Shown: positions 17,178-28,800 of the stretch, in pieces | Layout of the letters: every line of letters starts with the position of its first letter | How positions within the stretch are numbered: the stretch's first letter is position 1 | NCBI RefSeq assembly: GCF_000406965.1 | Contig: NZ_KE136363.1 | Span: forward strand, 476,194-540,193 | Source: Enterococcus avium ATCC 14025 | Lineage (GTDB): Bacteria; Bacillota; Bacilli; Lactobacillales; Enterococcaceae | Length of the DNA stretch: 64,000 nucleotides | Direction: 5' to 3' | The notes under the pieces: model-generated | What the model saw: only the letters and a program-made list of their open reading frames with translations | What the model was told of the DNA's origin: nothing | The model's database searches: none | Made by a program: the position numbers and the translations under genes

Positions 17178-18206
17178 CTAATTTTTGATGCGTTCTGTTG
17201 ATTTTAAAATAAACAACTGAAAACTCAATTCTTTCTCAGCTTGTCCCGTTTTTACCTCATAATCATTTTCCACCAATTCATCGTACATAGACACGAGTAA
17301 ATCCAAAGGAAATTTGGCTACCTGCTGCATCGCCAGCTTCACACGATAAGGATGTACACCTAAGGTCTCAGCGATATTGGCCTGCTGATAACCGATTTTT
17401 TGCAAAATTTTTGTTTGTAAGAGCAAGCGGATCTGACCAATCAAGATGGCGGTCAATTTGATAGTCTCCTCCCCCTGAAGATGGAGCTCTTCGTAGGTTT
17501 GATAGGCTTTTGCTGTATCCCCTTTTAAAATCTGTTCAGTCAGTTCAAAAATATTGTGTTCCAACGTTTTAGGTACCAAATCTTGGACCAATTGAAGGGT
17601 GATTGTTCCGCCTTCGCCTGCAAGCAATAGCAGCTTTTCAATTTCGTTCATCGCCTTTGAAAGATCAAAATCAGTTAAGCGCAAGAATAAATCAAAGGCT
17701 TCCTTTGAAATCTTTACTTGTTCATTACTAATGTAACGCTGTAAAAAATTGCGCAAATCTCTTTCTTGTAATGGTGCTGCATCAATCACCGTGGTCTTTT
17801 TCAAGGCCTTCGTGATTTTTTTGCGGGCATCCAGCTTGGGGTAGGTTGCCCAAAAAACAACGATCGAAGTATCCAGTGGCTGTTTTAAATAATCTACTAA
17901 ACTATCAGTATCTTGCTCGGGAACATTGCTTTTCTTCTCACCAGTTAAAAAATAAGGCTTCTCGACAAAAATCAAACGATAATCACCAAAAAAAGGTAAA
18001 GTTTCAGCCTCGTCAATCACTGCTCCTAAGCCATTTTCTTCCATATCAAAAGACATGAAGTTCAATTCCTCTAAATCATCCTTCTTCATTCGATCTAAAA
18101 ACGCCTGACGTATTTCCTGAATCAAATAATCTTCCGTCCCGGTTACAAGATAGACCGGTTTCAATGACGCATTTCTGATTTGCTGAAGGGCTTCTTGTGT
18201 ATTCAT
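17178..18206 (-). CDS. holA: DNA polymerase III subunit delta
   Basis: 342-residue delta subunit of the clamp loader, which opens the beta sliding clamp and loads it on primed DNA. The N-terminal LKPVYLVTGTEDYLIQEIRQA and later FWATYPKLDARKKITKALKK and FDLFLRLTDFDLSKAMNEIEKLLL are typical of Gram-positive HolA (YqeN). AGGAG lies 7 bases before the ATG. It follows comEC on the same strand 80 bases downstream, the usual Firmicutes order, and ends in a terminator. The length fits the family. Confidence 0.93.
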   Translation of the reverse strand: MNTQEALQQIRNASLKPVYLVTGTEDYLIQEIRQAFLDRMKKDDLEELNFMSFDMEENGLGAVIDEAETLPFFGDYRLIFVEKPYFLTGEKKSNVPEQDTDSLVDYLKQPLDTSIVVFWATYPKLDARKKITKALKKTTVIDAAPLQERDLRNFLQRYISNEQVKISKEAFDLFLRLTDFDLSKAMNEIEKLLLLAGEGGTITLQLVQDLVPKTLEHNIFELTEQILKGDTAKAYQTYEELHLQGEETIKLTAILIGQIRLLLQTKILQKIGYQQANIAETLGVHPYRVKLAMQQVAKFPLDLLVSMYDELVENDYEVKTGQAEKELSFQLFILKSTERIKN

Positions 18207-18287
18207 GTCATTACTCCTAATTCAAACTATTGTTCTTCATATGACCTTATCGATAAACGAAAGACCTGACTATTTATGCTACCACGA

Positions 18288-20507
18288 TTATTCCAGAAAA
18301 TCTATTAGGAGTTTGATTTCTCCCCATTTTGTAATAGCGGACCAGTGATAATAAATCATCCCTTGTTGATCTGTTCGAAAAACGCGAATTTTCTGCTTGT
18401 TTAATTTTGTTAGGGTCTCTTGAGTCGGATGACCGTAACGGTTCTTTTTACCAGCAGAAATGATCGCGTATTTCGGCCGGACTTTTTCTAACAACTCTTT
18501 TCCAGTTGACGTATTGCTGCCATGATGACCAACCTTTAGAAAGTCTGTTTTCAGCTGCGGATAATTTCGAATCAGCGTTTCTTCTCCTGTGGTTTCTAAA
18601 TCGCCAGTCAATAAGAAACGTTGATGATTTATTGTAAAATAAGTGACCAGTGAATCATCGTTTTCACCTGTGCTCTTTTCAGGTGAAAGTATCTGTACCT
18701 TAAGCTTATTACCGACTGTATCTCCCTTTTTCACTAAATGGATCTTAGTGCCCTTGATTGATTGAATAAGCGTCTTCAGCTCTACTTGAGAACCCTTTGC
18801 TAAGTAGAGATTTTTTACCTTAACGTTATCTATCACGTTCACCAATTCTCCCATATGATCGGCATCATTATGAGTAATTAATAAATGATCAATTTTTGTA
18901 CAACCTAAAGATTTCAAAAACGGCAGCAGATTGTAATCCGAAAGGTGCTTTTGTTGACGCCTCTGCCACTTCTTTTGCCTGAATTTTAAGCGGCCCCCTG
19001 TATCAATCAAAAAGGTCTCCTGCTTGAAGGGCAGCTTGATAAAGATACTATCTCCCTGACCCACATCCACAAAAGCGACCATACCCTTTGCTGAAAAAGA
19101 GACAGAAGCTATTAGCAAGAAGGCAATCCCCAATAACCAATATGTTTTTCGCTGATATTTCAAACGATCAATTAATAAAAGAACAATCAGAATGAGAAAT
19201 AAGAGGATCGTAAACGTTGGACGACCTATCGTTAGATTTGGAAAAGCTGCTAACGCTAATACTTTTTCAAGTAATCGAAAGAACTGCTCTAGTAAAAAAC
19301 TTAAAAATTGCGGGATTGGCAAAAAGCAGCCCAAAAAGAGAACGATACACCCTGGTAAGATCAACCATTCGAAAAGAGGAAACAGTAGGATCGTAAATAA
19401 CCCGCCGATAATTGTCCATTCACTAAAGCTATAGATCATAATCGGCAAGGCAAAAGCAGAAAATAAAACTAGCTGTTGCCATTTTTTTAGTCGCAAATCA
19501 TTAAGATAGGACAGTATCAACGCAAAATATAAGCTTAGCTGTGCACCAACTGACCAAAATACTAATGGAAAACAAAGGATTAGTAAAAATAGCATAATAC
19601 TCCACTGATCAAGTTTTGAAAGCTGGATTTCGAGGGTCAAACAAGCAAAAGCAATGAGAAAACTCACAACTGCCCGAATTGTACTAAAACCGCTACCAGT
19701 CAAAATGATCAATAGAAGTCCAACTGCACTCAACAAAAGAAGCCGCGTCTCTCTGACCAGCCCAGCTCTCTTCAGAAGTAAATGAACCCCGCCTAAGTAA
19801 AACTGGATATGCATCCCTGATAGCGTAAACAAATGCAAGAGTCCTGTTGTCTTGTAGGCAGAGGTATAATCAGCAAATTGAGCATCTTTATAGCCAATTA
19901 TCAGTGCTTTGATATAACTAGCCAATCGCGTAGAATAACGCCGGTCAATCCTCCAAATCAAGCGTTGCCGCACATCACTGATTGAAAATCGCTGTATTTT
20001 TACAGGCTTTATTGCCTTTGCTTGCAAAACTTGAGTAAACCCAAGGCTTTGATAGTATTTTTTTGCATCAAATCCATTTAGATTTCTGGCATTGTCAAAA
20101 TCTTCGGTATCGCCATTGACTATAGCCATATTAGGCAACGCTTTTCCTTGCCAAATCGCCTTCTCTGCTGGAGACTTCAAGGTATTATAAACGAAATATT
20201 TTTTCCCTTGTATTTTTCCTGTCAACTTTAGGAAATTCCCATCAACCTTTATCGAATCCGTTTGAATTTTCAAATACCCATTTGTTATCCTCTGAGGCTC
20301 ATTCTCTATTTTATTTACATAATAATACGTTCGTAAACTAAGAAAAAAACTGCACAAAAAGACCATCAGCCATAGCCAACGATTTTTCATGCAGATCATT
20401 CGAATAATTAAACTACTTAATAGCAACAACAGCAATAAATGAAACTGATAAAACAAACTCGCCACTAAAATAGCGCTCAGAATCGGTAAGATTAAATAAT
20501 TGCGCAG
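18288..20507 (-). CDS. comEC: ComEC/Rec2 competence DNA channel protein
   Basis: Polytopic membrane protein that carries single-stranded DNA across the membrane during natural transformation. Order of domains: N-terminal membrane helices and DUF4131 region, the Competence domain with LFTLSGMHIQFYLGG, and a C-terminal MBL domain with DVGQGDSIFIKL, LLITHNDADHMGEL and KVGHHGSNTSTG. The first conventional start is the GTG at 20465, which lacks a ribosome binding site and starts inside a hydrophobic segment. The frame continues upstream, and a CTG at 20507 lies 8 bases after AAAAGGA, six bases beyond the comEB stop; I favour it (739 residues), with moderate certainty. The gene appears intact. Confidence 0.85.
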   Translation of the reverse strand: MRNYLILPILSAILVASLFYQFHLLLLLLLSSLIIRMICMKNRWLWLMVFLCSFFLSLRTYYYVNKIENEPQRITNGYLKIQTDSIKVDGNFLKLTGKIQGKKYFVYNTLKSPAEKAIWQGKALPNMAIVNGDTEDFDNARNLNGFDAKKYYQSLGFTQVLQAKAIKPVKIQRFSISDVRQRLIWRIDRRYSTRLASYIKALIIGYKDAQFADYTSAYKTTGLLHLFTLSGMHIQFYLGGVHLLLKRAGLVRETRLLLLSAVGLLLIILTGSGFSTIRAVVSFLIAFACLTLEIQLSKLDQWSIMLFLLILCFPLVFWSVGAQLSLYFALILSYLNDLRLKKWQQLVLFSAFALPIMIYSFSEWTIIGGLFTILLFPLFEWLILPGCIVLFLGCFLPIPQFLSFLLEQFFRLLEKVLALAAFPNLTIGRPTFTILLFLILIVLLLIDRLKYQRKTYWLLGIAFLLIASVSFSAKGMVAFVDVGQGDSIFIKLPFKQETFLIDTGGRLKFRQKKWQRRQQKHLSDYNLLPFLKSLGCTKIDHLLITHNDADHMGELVNVIDNVKVKNLYLAKGSQVELKTLIQSIKGTKIHLVKKGDTVGNKLKVQILSPEKSTGENDDSLVTYFTINHQRFLLTGDLETTGEETLIRNYPQLKTDFLKVGHHGSNTSTGKELLEKVRPKYAIISAGKKNRYGHPTQETLTKLNKQKIRVFRTDQQGMIYYHWSAITKWGEIKLLIDFLE

Positions 20508-20512
20508 GGAGT

Positions 20513-21004
20513 CTATCCTTTTGGTAATGTGGCAGCATCTTCTCCTAATTGCAATTTTGTAAAGTATTTGCTTTCCAAGTGAACCTGATGTGCACTGGCA
20601 CCAACTTGATTGATTAACTCGATTGCATATGGATCATTGCGATAATCCTTTAAGTAATGAATCTTTTTGATTCCAGCCTGCAGCAAAGCTTTAGTACACG
20701 CCAAACATGGAAAGTGTGTCACGTAAACCTCCGCTTGATCCGTCGCGATCCCCAATTTAGCACACTGCAATAACGCGTTCATTTCCGCATGAATCGTTCG
20801 TAAACAATGTCCGTCAACAACATAACAGCCTTCATCTATACAGTGGACATCGCCGCTGACTGAACCATTGTACCCTCCGGCAATGATTCGCTTGTCTCGC
20901 ACAATAGTCGCGCCAACCTCCAAACGAGTACACGTGCTTCTTAATGATAGTAAAACGGCCTGCGCCATAAAATATTGGTCCCAAGGAATTCTTTCTGTTG
21001 TCAA
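20513..21004 (-). CDS. comEB: ComEB, dCMP deaminase family protein
   Basis: 163-residue zinc-dependent deoxycytidylate deaminase-type protein. The zinc motif is [13 protein letters not shown] with [13 protein letters not shown], and the N-terminal [19 protein letters not shown] is typical. ComEB lies in the comE operon in Bacillus, where it is dispensable for DNA uptake; deamination of dCMP to dUMP is the family reaction. A TTG start follows GAGAGGA with a 9-base gap. It sits between comEA (27 bases) and comEC. Confidence 0.92.
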   Translation of the reverse strand: MTTERIPWDQYFMAQAVLLSLRSTCTRLEVGATIVRDKRIIAGGYNGSVSGDVHCIDEGCYVVDGHCLRTIHAEMNALLQCAKLGIATDQAEVYVTHFPCLACTKALLQAGIKKIHYLKDYRNDPYAIELINQVGASAHQVHLESKYFTKLQLGEDAATLPKG

Positions 21005-21031
21005 ATTTGTCGTCCTCTCTTTCGATCTTTC

Positions 21032-21637
21032 TTATATTGTAATCGAGTCCCTTAAATTTTCAAGCGTCTTTTCGCCAATTCCGGATACTTTGGTCAAATC
21101 TTCTACCGTATGAAAACTGCCATTTTCTTCACGGTATTTTATGATGTCCGCAGCACGCTTTTCACCGATTCCTGATAACTGCTGTAATTCAGCTGCGTCA
21201 GCTGTGTTGATATTGATTTTTGCTGTTTCTGAGTTTGAGCCTGTCCCACCTCCAGTTGGGCTGACTTCGTTGATTACAGGGACTTCTTCTCCGATTTTTG
21301 GCACATAAATAATTTCTTGATCTGCTAATAATTTTGAAAAATTCATTTGGTTTTGATCCGCATCCTCTGTAAATCCACCTGCCAAATCAATCGCATCCAT
21401 TAAACGCATACCTTGTCTGATGCGATACATGCCAGTCTTTTTGACTGCGCCCTTAACATCAACGTACCACTCCTGACTGCTTGATTCAGTTGTTTTCCCT
21501 ATGCTGCTTTCCGTTGAAAAGAGTGCTGGATCAACGGTTTCCTCCTCAGGCTCTCTAGTTAAAAAGAAAAAAACAGCAATCATTAAAACCACGGGAACCG
21601 CAAACAGATACGGATACTTCTTGAGAAAATCTTTCAT
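21032..21637 (-). CDS. comEA: ComEA, competence DNA receptor
   Basis: 201-residue membrane-anchored DNA-binding protein that captures double-stranded DNA at the cell surface during transformation. An N-terminal hydrophobic anchor (YLFAVPVVLMIAVFFFL) is followed by a linker, an SLBB domain (WYVDVKGAVKKTGMYRIRQG) and a C-terminal double helix-hairpin-helix domain (ININTADAAELQQLSGIG... and LTKVSGIGEKTLENL). GGAGGGTGTT precedes the ATG. It is the first gene of comEA-comEB-comEC. No ComK- or ComX-type box was found by eye. Confidence 0.93.
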   Translation of the reverse strand: MKDFLKKYPYLFAVPVVLMIAVFFFLTREPEEETVDPALFSTESSIGKTTESSSQEWYVDVKGAVKKTGMYRIRQGMRLMDAIDLAGGFTEDADQNQMNFSKLLADQEIIYVPKIGEEVPVINEVSPTGGGTGSNSETAKININTADAAELQQLSGIGEKRAADIIKYREENGSFHTVEDLTKVSGIGEKTLENLRDSITI

Positions 21638-21704
21638 AACACCCTCCTTTAAAATAAAATACGCAATTTTTCTAAAAAACGTTTATCAGACAATCTTTTT
21701 TAAC

Positions 21705-21738
21705 AAAAAAAGTGCTGGACGCATTGTCCAACACCTTT
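21705..21738 (-). terminator. Terminator after ylbL
   Basis: AAAGGTGTTGGAC pairs with GTCCAGCACTTT (one wobble) around AATGC on the minus strand, followed by a U7 run; plus-strand arms are at 21711-21720 and 21725-21737. Confidence 0.85.
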
Positions 21739-21745
21739 ATAATAG

Positions 21746-23829
<2,084 letters not shown>

Positions 23830-23952
23830 GATCCCATGCCTCTCTTTCCTGCTAAAATATCTCTACTAATTTAATAAAGCTCAATGGAATAATCATATTA
23901 TCAAAGAAAAAGATGAAAAATGTTTGAAAAAATCAGACATTTTTCACCTTAC

Positions 23953-24294
23953 TTAGACTGTTTCTGCTAATCGAATCTTTGTATTGGCTTCTACTACATC
24001 CAACTCATCATCATCTTTCACTTGATAAGCAGCCTTCGTTCCAATCCGATCTGCAAAATTCATTTCGATATCTGGGCGATAAGACCGTTCCACTTGACGC
24101 ACAAAATGCAGCGTCTGAAGTTTTTCTTCCACTTCCTCGACTGTCTCTTCATTCACATACAATACCACATATTTCATCTTTCTTGAGACAAAATGAACCA
24201 AGCCGTATCGCTTTAAAGTTTTTAATTGCTTCAAGGAATAGACCCAAACAATTATTCCTCGTCTTTTTTGCATTATAAATTCAGTATTATCCAT
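23953..24294 (-). CDS. ylbG: YlbG family protein (DUF2129)
   Basis: 113-residue protein of unknown function in the YlbG (UPF0298) family. The family core is visible: RRGIIVWVYSLKQLKTLKRYG, VHFVSRKMKYVVLYVNEE and VRQVERSYRPDIEMNFA. The frame is open 35 codons upstream into ylbF, but AAGGGGA places the start at ATG 24294, giving an 8-base overlap with the ylbF stop. The last 30 residues are acidic and probably disordered. It is translationally coupled to ylbF. Confidence 0.88.
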   Translation of the reverse strand: MDNTEFIMQKRRGIIVWVYSLKQLKTLKRYGLVHFVSRKMKYVVLYVNEETVEEVEEKLQTLHFVRQVERSYRPDIEMNFADRIGTKAAYQVKDDDELDVVEANTKIRLAETV

Positions 24295-24721
24295 GACAAT
24301 TCCCCTTACAACTATGATTCCCTGTTTCAAAAAAAGGATTTCCAGCATCAACCTTGATCTCCGCTGAAATCGTCTGTGCGATACGTTGACCAACTTCATC
24401 TAATAATTGTTGAAGATCCGTTTCTGCTAAACGAAAGGCTGCCACTTTCTCGTTAAGATCAAGGGCACGTTTACTCAATCGAACGCTTCGCTGCAGTTGG
24501 CGGTAGTCAGGTGCATACTCCCCATAGCTTGCAATTTGTTCGAATTTATCTTTCTCTTTTTGAAAAGCCTTTTTGAGCTTTGCAACTTCTGGACTCGTGT
24601 TCATCTCTGTTCTTTTTAGCAGATAGTTTTTATAGCTTTGACTCGCTAGTATTTCCTGAATCAGCAATTGATTCTGATCCTCTAGCTGAAAGAAAGCATC
24701 ATTAATAATCAACTTATTCAC
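24287..24721 (-). CDS. ylbF: YlbF family regulator (Y-complex subunit)
   Basis: 144-residue helical protein of the YlbF/YmcA family. In Bacillus, YlbF with YmcA and YaaT forms the Y-complex, which binds RNase Y and directs mRNA processing, affecting competence, biofilm and sporulation. Seen: ILASQSYKNYLLKRTEMN, a central helical region, and a C-terminal Cys pair in SCKGNC, which may contribute to the Fe-S binding reported for the complex. It overlaps the CAP-domain gene by 8 bases and ylbG by 8 bases, so the three genes are translationally coupled. Confidence 0.88.
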   Translation of the reverse strand: MNKLIINDAFFQLEDQNQLLIQEILASQSYKNYLLKRTEMNTSPEVAKLKKAFQKEKDKFEQIASYGEYAPDYRQLQRSVRLSKRALDLNEKVAAFRLAETDLQQLLDEVGQRIAQTISAEIKVDAGNPFFETGNHSCKGNCHG

Positions 24722-25820
24722 TATCCTTTGTTTTTTCTGGTTCCTGTAACAAGACTAGCACACTTTCTTGATTAATTGCAACGCCAAGATCCGCATCAGG
24801 TGTACGAAATACTTCATTCAAATGCTCTCGACTAATCCAATTAAACAGATTGAATAAAGGATCGACCATTGGTGAATAGAACAAGCCGCTTTGGTAGTCG
24901 ATTTTTTCATGTTTAGCTAAATCCTTAAATTCAGCTGCTGATAATTCAAAAGACAAATTACTTAAATGTGCCCCTTGATCAGTCTGCCACTCTTCTAAAC
25001 GCTCATTAGACAGCACTCTTTTTGGTCTTGTTAAGAAGCTTTTTAAAAGCTTTTTACTATCCTCCATTGATTGATCAGGTGCCGTTAATTTAGGCAATTT
25101 ATTTAAATTGCGATACTGATTGATTGCTTCAATCGTCCGCGACTGCTTTTGTGCATTCAACACATTCCAATCAAGATTACTTTCTTGTATTCGATTTGCT
25201 AGAGGATTCCCACTGTTGATCTGATAAGGCATCAAGCGTAATAGATTTTCTAAGTCTAAGAAGACTGCACCTATCAGTTTTTCATTGTCGCTGTTGAAAA
25301 AAAGCATCGCAAACGTGTTGTTTTCAAACGCAATCAATGGACGGAAACGCATGTCATTCTCGCTCAATTCGATCGCCACAGGTTCCTCGTCATAGGTCAG
25401 AGCAAAATCTGCCGATAAATTGATTTGATCAGATAGCTGACTGCTAGTCATTCCAAACTTAAATGGTTCAATAGCCGCCTTTTTAGCCATCACTTTGATT
25501 GTACTAACTTTACCAGCTTCTACATTCACTTCCAGAATACCACGCTCAAGCTCATAATCCCGAGTCTGAAAGAAAAATCCGCTATCTTCTATCTTTGTCG
25601 GACGACCAAATTTTTGTTCAAAGGTATCAATGGGCTGAGAAATATATTGAGCATAGCCTTCTGTTTTGATTGTTTGATGCTTCAACGCCTTATGACGTAC
25701 CACTTGATTTTTTTGCTCAACCGGTACTTGCTTTTGCGTAGGCGGAAAGAGGACTGGCTGTAAATAGTAACCAATCAAAACGATACATAAAATACTAAGA
25801 AAACCAATCACTCTTTTCAC
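24714..25820 (-). CDS. CAP-domain (SCP-like) secreted or anchored protein, YlbC-like
   Basis: 368-residue protein with an N-terminal hydrophobic signal or anchor (VIGFLSILCIVLIGYYL). The middle (residues ~50-200) resembles the CAP-associated N-terminal domain (FEQKFGRPTKIEDSGF...), and the C-terminal part carries a CAP-like domain with AINQYRNLNKLPKLT near residue 230. This matches Bacillus YlbC, and its position before ylbF agrees. The CAP domain's usual His/Glu metal site is not obvious, so it may be degenerate. A GTG start follows AGGAG. Function is unknown; an extracellular role is inferred. Confidence 0.75.
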   Translation of the reverse strand: MKRVIGFLSILCIVLIGYYLQPVLFPPTQKQVPVEQKNQVVRHKALKHQTIKTEGYAQYISQPIDTFEQKFGRPTKIEDSGFFFQTRDYELERGILEVNVEAGKVSTIKVMAKKAAIEPFKFGMTSSQLSDQINLSADFALTYDEEPVAIELSENDMRFRPLIAFENNTFAMLFFNSDNEKLIGAVFLDLENLLRLMPYQINSGNPLANRIQESNLDWNVLNAQKQSRTIEAINQYRNLNKLPKLTAPDQSMEDSKKLLKSFLTRPKRVLSNERLEEWQTDQGAHLSNLSFELSAAEFKDLAKHEKIDYQSGLFYSPMVDPLFNLFNWISREHLNEVFRTPDADLGVAINQESVLVLLQEPEKTKDSE

Positions 25821-25846
25821 ACAACAACGCTCCTACTTAATAATGC

Positions 25847-28800
25847 TTATTTTTCTTTTACTTCAATTAATAAATCGCCGGAAGAAATGCTTTCGCCCTC
25901 TTCAACGTATAAATGTGATACCTCGCCTGCAAAACGTGCATCAATGGAAGTCTCCATCTTCATCGCTTCGGTAATCAGCAATGGTTGACCCTTCTCAACA
26001 TGATCGCCTTTTTTCACTAAGACCTTCAAGACCGATCCGGTCATTGTCGCGCCGATTTGTTCACGATTTGTTGGTTCAACTTTACGTTTCGTTTGGACGG
26101 CACTCTTGATTGACGCATCCTTAACAAGAATTTCACGACGTTGACCGTTTAAGTTGAAGAAGAGTGTCCGATTTCCTTCTACATCTGCTTCTCCGATTTC
26201 ATCTAAACGAATAATCAGTGTTTTCCCTTTTTCAATTTGAACATTGATTGTTTCACCAAGACGCATGCCAGTAAAGAACGTCGGTGTATCTAACAACGTA
26301 ACATCTGCAAATTGTCCATAGGATTTTTGATAATCCAAGAAGACCTGCGGATACATTAGATAACTTAATACATCTGTCTTACTTGGCTCAAAGCCGATTA
26401 ACTCTTGTAATTCTTGCTTCACTTTTTCAAAGTTCACAGGTTCAGCAAATTTACCTGGACGTTCTTGCATTGCTGGACGTCCTTGTAAAATGATACGTTG
26501 TAGCTTTTCAGGGAAGCCGCCAACCGGCTGACCAAGCTCACCCTGGAAGAAGCTGACAACTGACTCAGGATAACTTAATTCATCTCCATGATCATAGATA
26601 TCTTCTTCTGTCAGCTCGTTTTGCACCATAAATAATGCCATGTCACCAACCACTTTGGAAGACGGCGTAACTTTTACAATATCACCAAACATCAAATTAA
26701 CAGTTTGGTACATTTCTTTGATCTCATCCCATTTATCGCCTAAACCGACAGCTTTAGCTTGCTGTTGCAGATTTGAGTATTGTCCACCAGGCATTTCATG
26801 ATTATAAACTTCTGTTTGAGCAGCCATAATACCATTTTCAAAGCTTGCATAGTAGGGACGAACGTCTTCCCAATAATGATTGATTTGACGAACGTTCTTT
26901 AAATTTAACTCAGGCGTACGATCTCCGTATTGCAGAGCGAAATACAAACTGCTCATACTTGGCTGACTGGTTGCTCCGCTCATCGCGCTGGTTGCAACGT
27001 CAACAACATCCACTCCCGCCTTAACAGCCGCAGAAAGTGTAATAAGTCCATTTCCAGAAGTATCATGTGTATGCAGATGAATTGGTAAATCAGTTGTTTC
27101 TTTCAGCTCACTGATTAAACGGAAGGCAGCCTGTGGTTTCAATAGACCAGCCATATCCTTGATTGCAATCATATGAGCACCGATTGATTCCAATTCCTTC
27201 GCCATACCTTTATAGTAGTCAACGTTATACTTCGTACGGTTAGGATCTAGGATATCACCTGTATAACAAATCGCTGCTTCAGCGATTTTGCCCGCATCCC
27301 GAACATATTGAATGCTTTTTTCCATTTGCGGAACCCAGTTTAAGCTATCAAAGATACGGAAAACATCTATGCCGTTATGAGCCGCTTCTTTAATAAATTC
27401 TTCTAATACATTGTCTGGATAATTAGAATAGCCGACTGCATTTGAGCCACGGAACAGCATTTGCAGCAATGTATTCGGCATTGCTTTACGTAATAATTTC
27501 AGACGCTTCCAAGGATCTTCCGTCAAGAAGCGATAAGCAACGTCAAAAGTCGCCCCGCCCCACATCTCGCTTGAGAACAATTCAGGAATACCTTCTCCCG
27601 TCGCTTGAGCTACATTTAGAAGGTCATGTGTACGAACTCGCGTAGCTAATAAGCTTTGATGGGCATCTCGGAAAGTTGTATCCGTTAATAAGACAGAATC
27701 TTGTTCTTTGACCCATTTAGCAACTGCTTCTGGACCAGATTGATCCAAGATATTTTTCGCAGTAACGATTTCTCTTTTCTCAATTTTTGGCGCCCGTGGT
27801 GTTTCAAAATAGCGTTTTTCTTGTTTTTCGATTCCAGGAAACCCGTTAACTGTAATTTCAGAAATATAGCGCATCGTTTTATTTCCACGGTCACGAACGC
27901 GTGGAAACTCAAATAATTCAGGCGTATTATCAATAAAGGTCGTCTTCGCGTCACCACTTTGAAAAACAGGATGGCTAATCACATTGTGCATGAAAGGAAT
28001 ATTGGTCTTCACTCCACGAATCCGGAACTCAATTAAACAACGCTGCATTTTTTCGATTGCTTGATCAAAATTCAAGGCATGGGTACATACTTTTACTAAT
28101 AAAGAATCAAAGTATGGCGTCACTGTTGCTCCAGCATAGGCATTTCCCACGTCTAAACGCACTCCAAAACCACCTGGTGAGCGATACGTATCAATTTTCC
28201 CAGTATCCGGCATAAAGCCATTCAAAGGATCTTCAGTCGTCACACGACATTGGATCGCCGCACCAGACATTTGGACATCCTCTTGTTTAGGCAAGCCGAT
28301 TTCTTTATGCAAGTCTTTCCCTTGTGCGATCAGCAATTGCGAAGTAACGATATCCACTCCGGTAATTAATTCAGTAATCGTATGTTCAACTTGGACCCGC
28401 GGATTTACTTCAATAAAGTAGAAGTTATCGCCTTCAACTAAGAACTCAACCGTTCCAGCATTGACATAGCCAACGTGCTTCATTAATTGAACAGCCGCTT
28501 GGCAGATTTTTTCTCGCTGTTCGGTGTTCAAGGAGATACATGGTGCTACTTCGACAACCTTTTGATGACGGCGTTGTACCGAACAATCACGTTCAAATAA
28601 ATGCAAAACATTTCCATGAGTATCCCCTAAAATTTGAACTTCAATATGTTTAGGATTGGCAACATATTTTTCAACGTAGATTTCATCATTCCCAAAAGCC
28701 GCTTTCGCTTCGCTTTTGGCACGATCATAGCCTTCACGAGCCTCTTTTTCATCATGAGCCACGCGCATCCCGCGACCACCGCCGCCTAGCGCTGCCTTAA

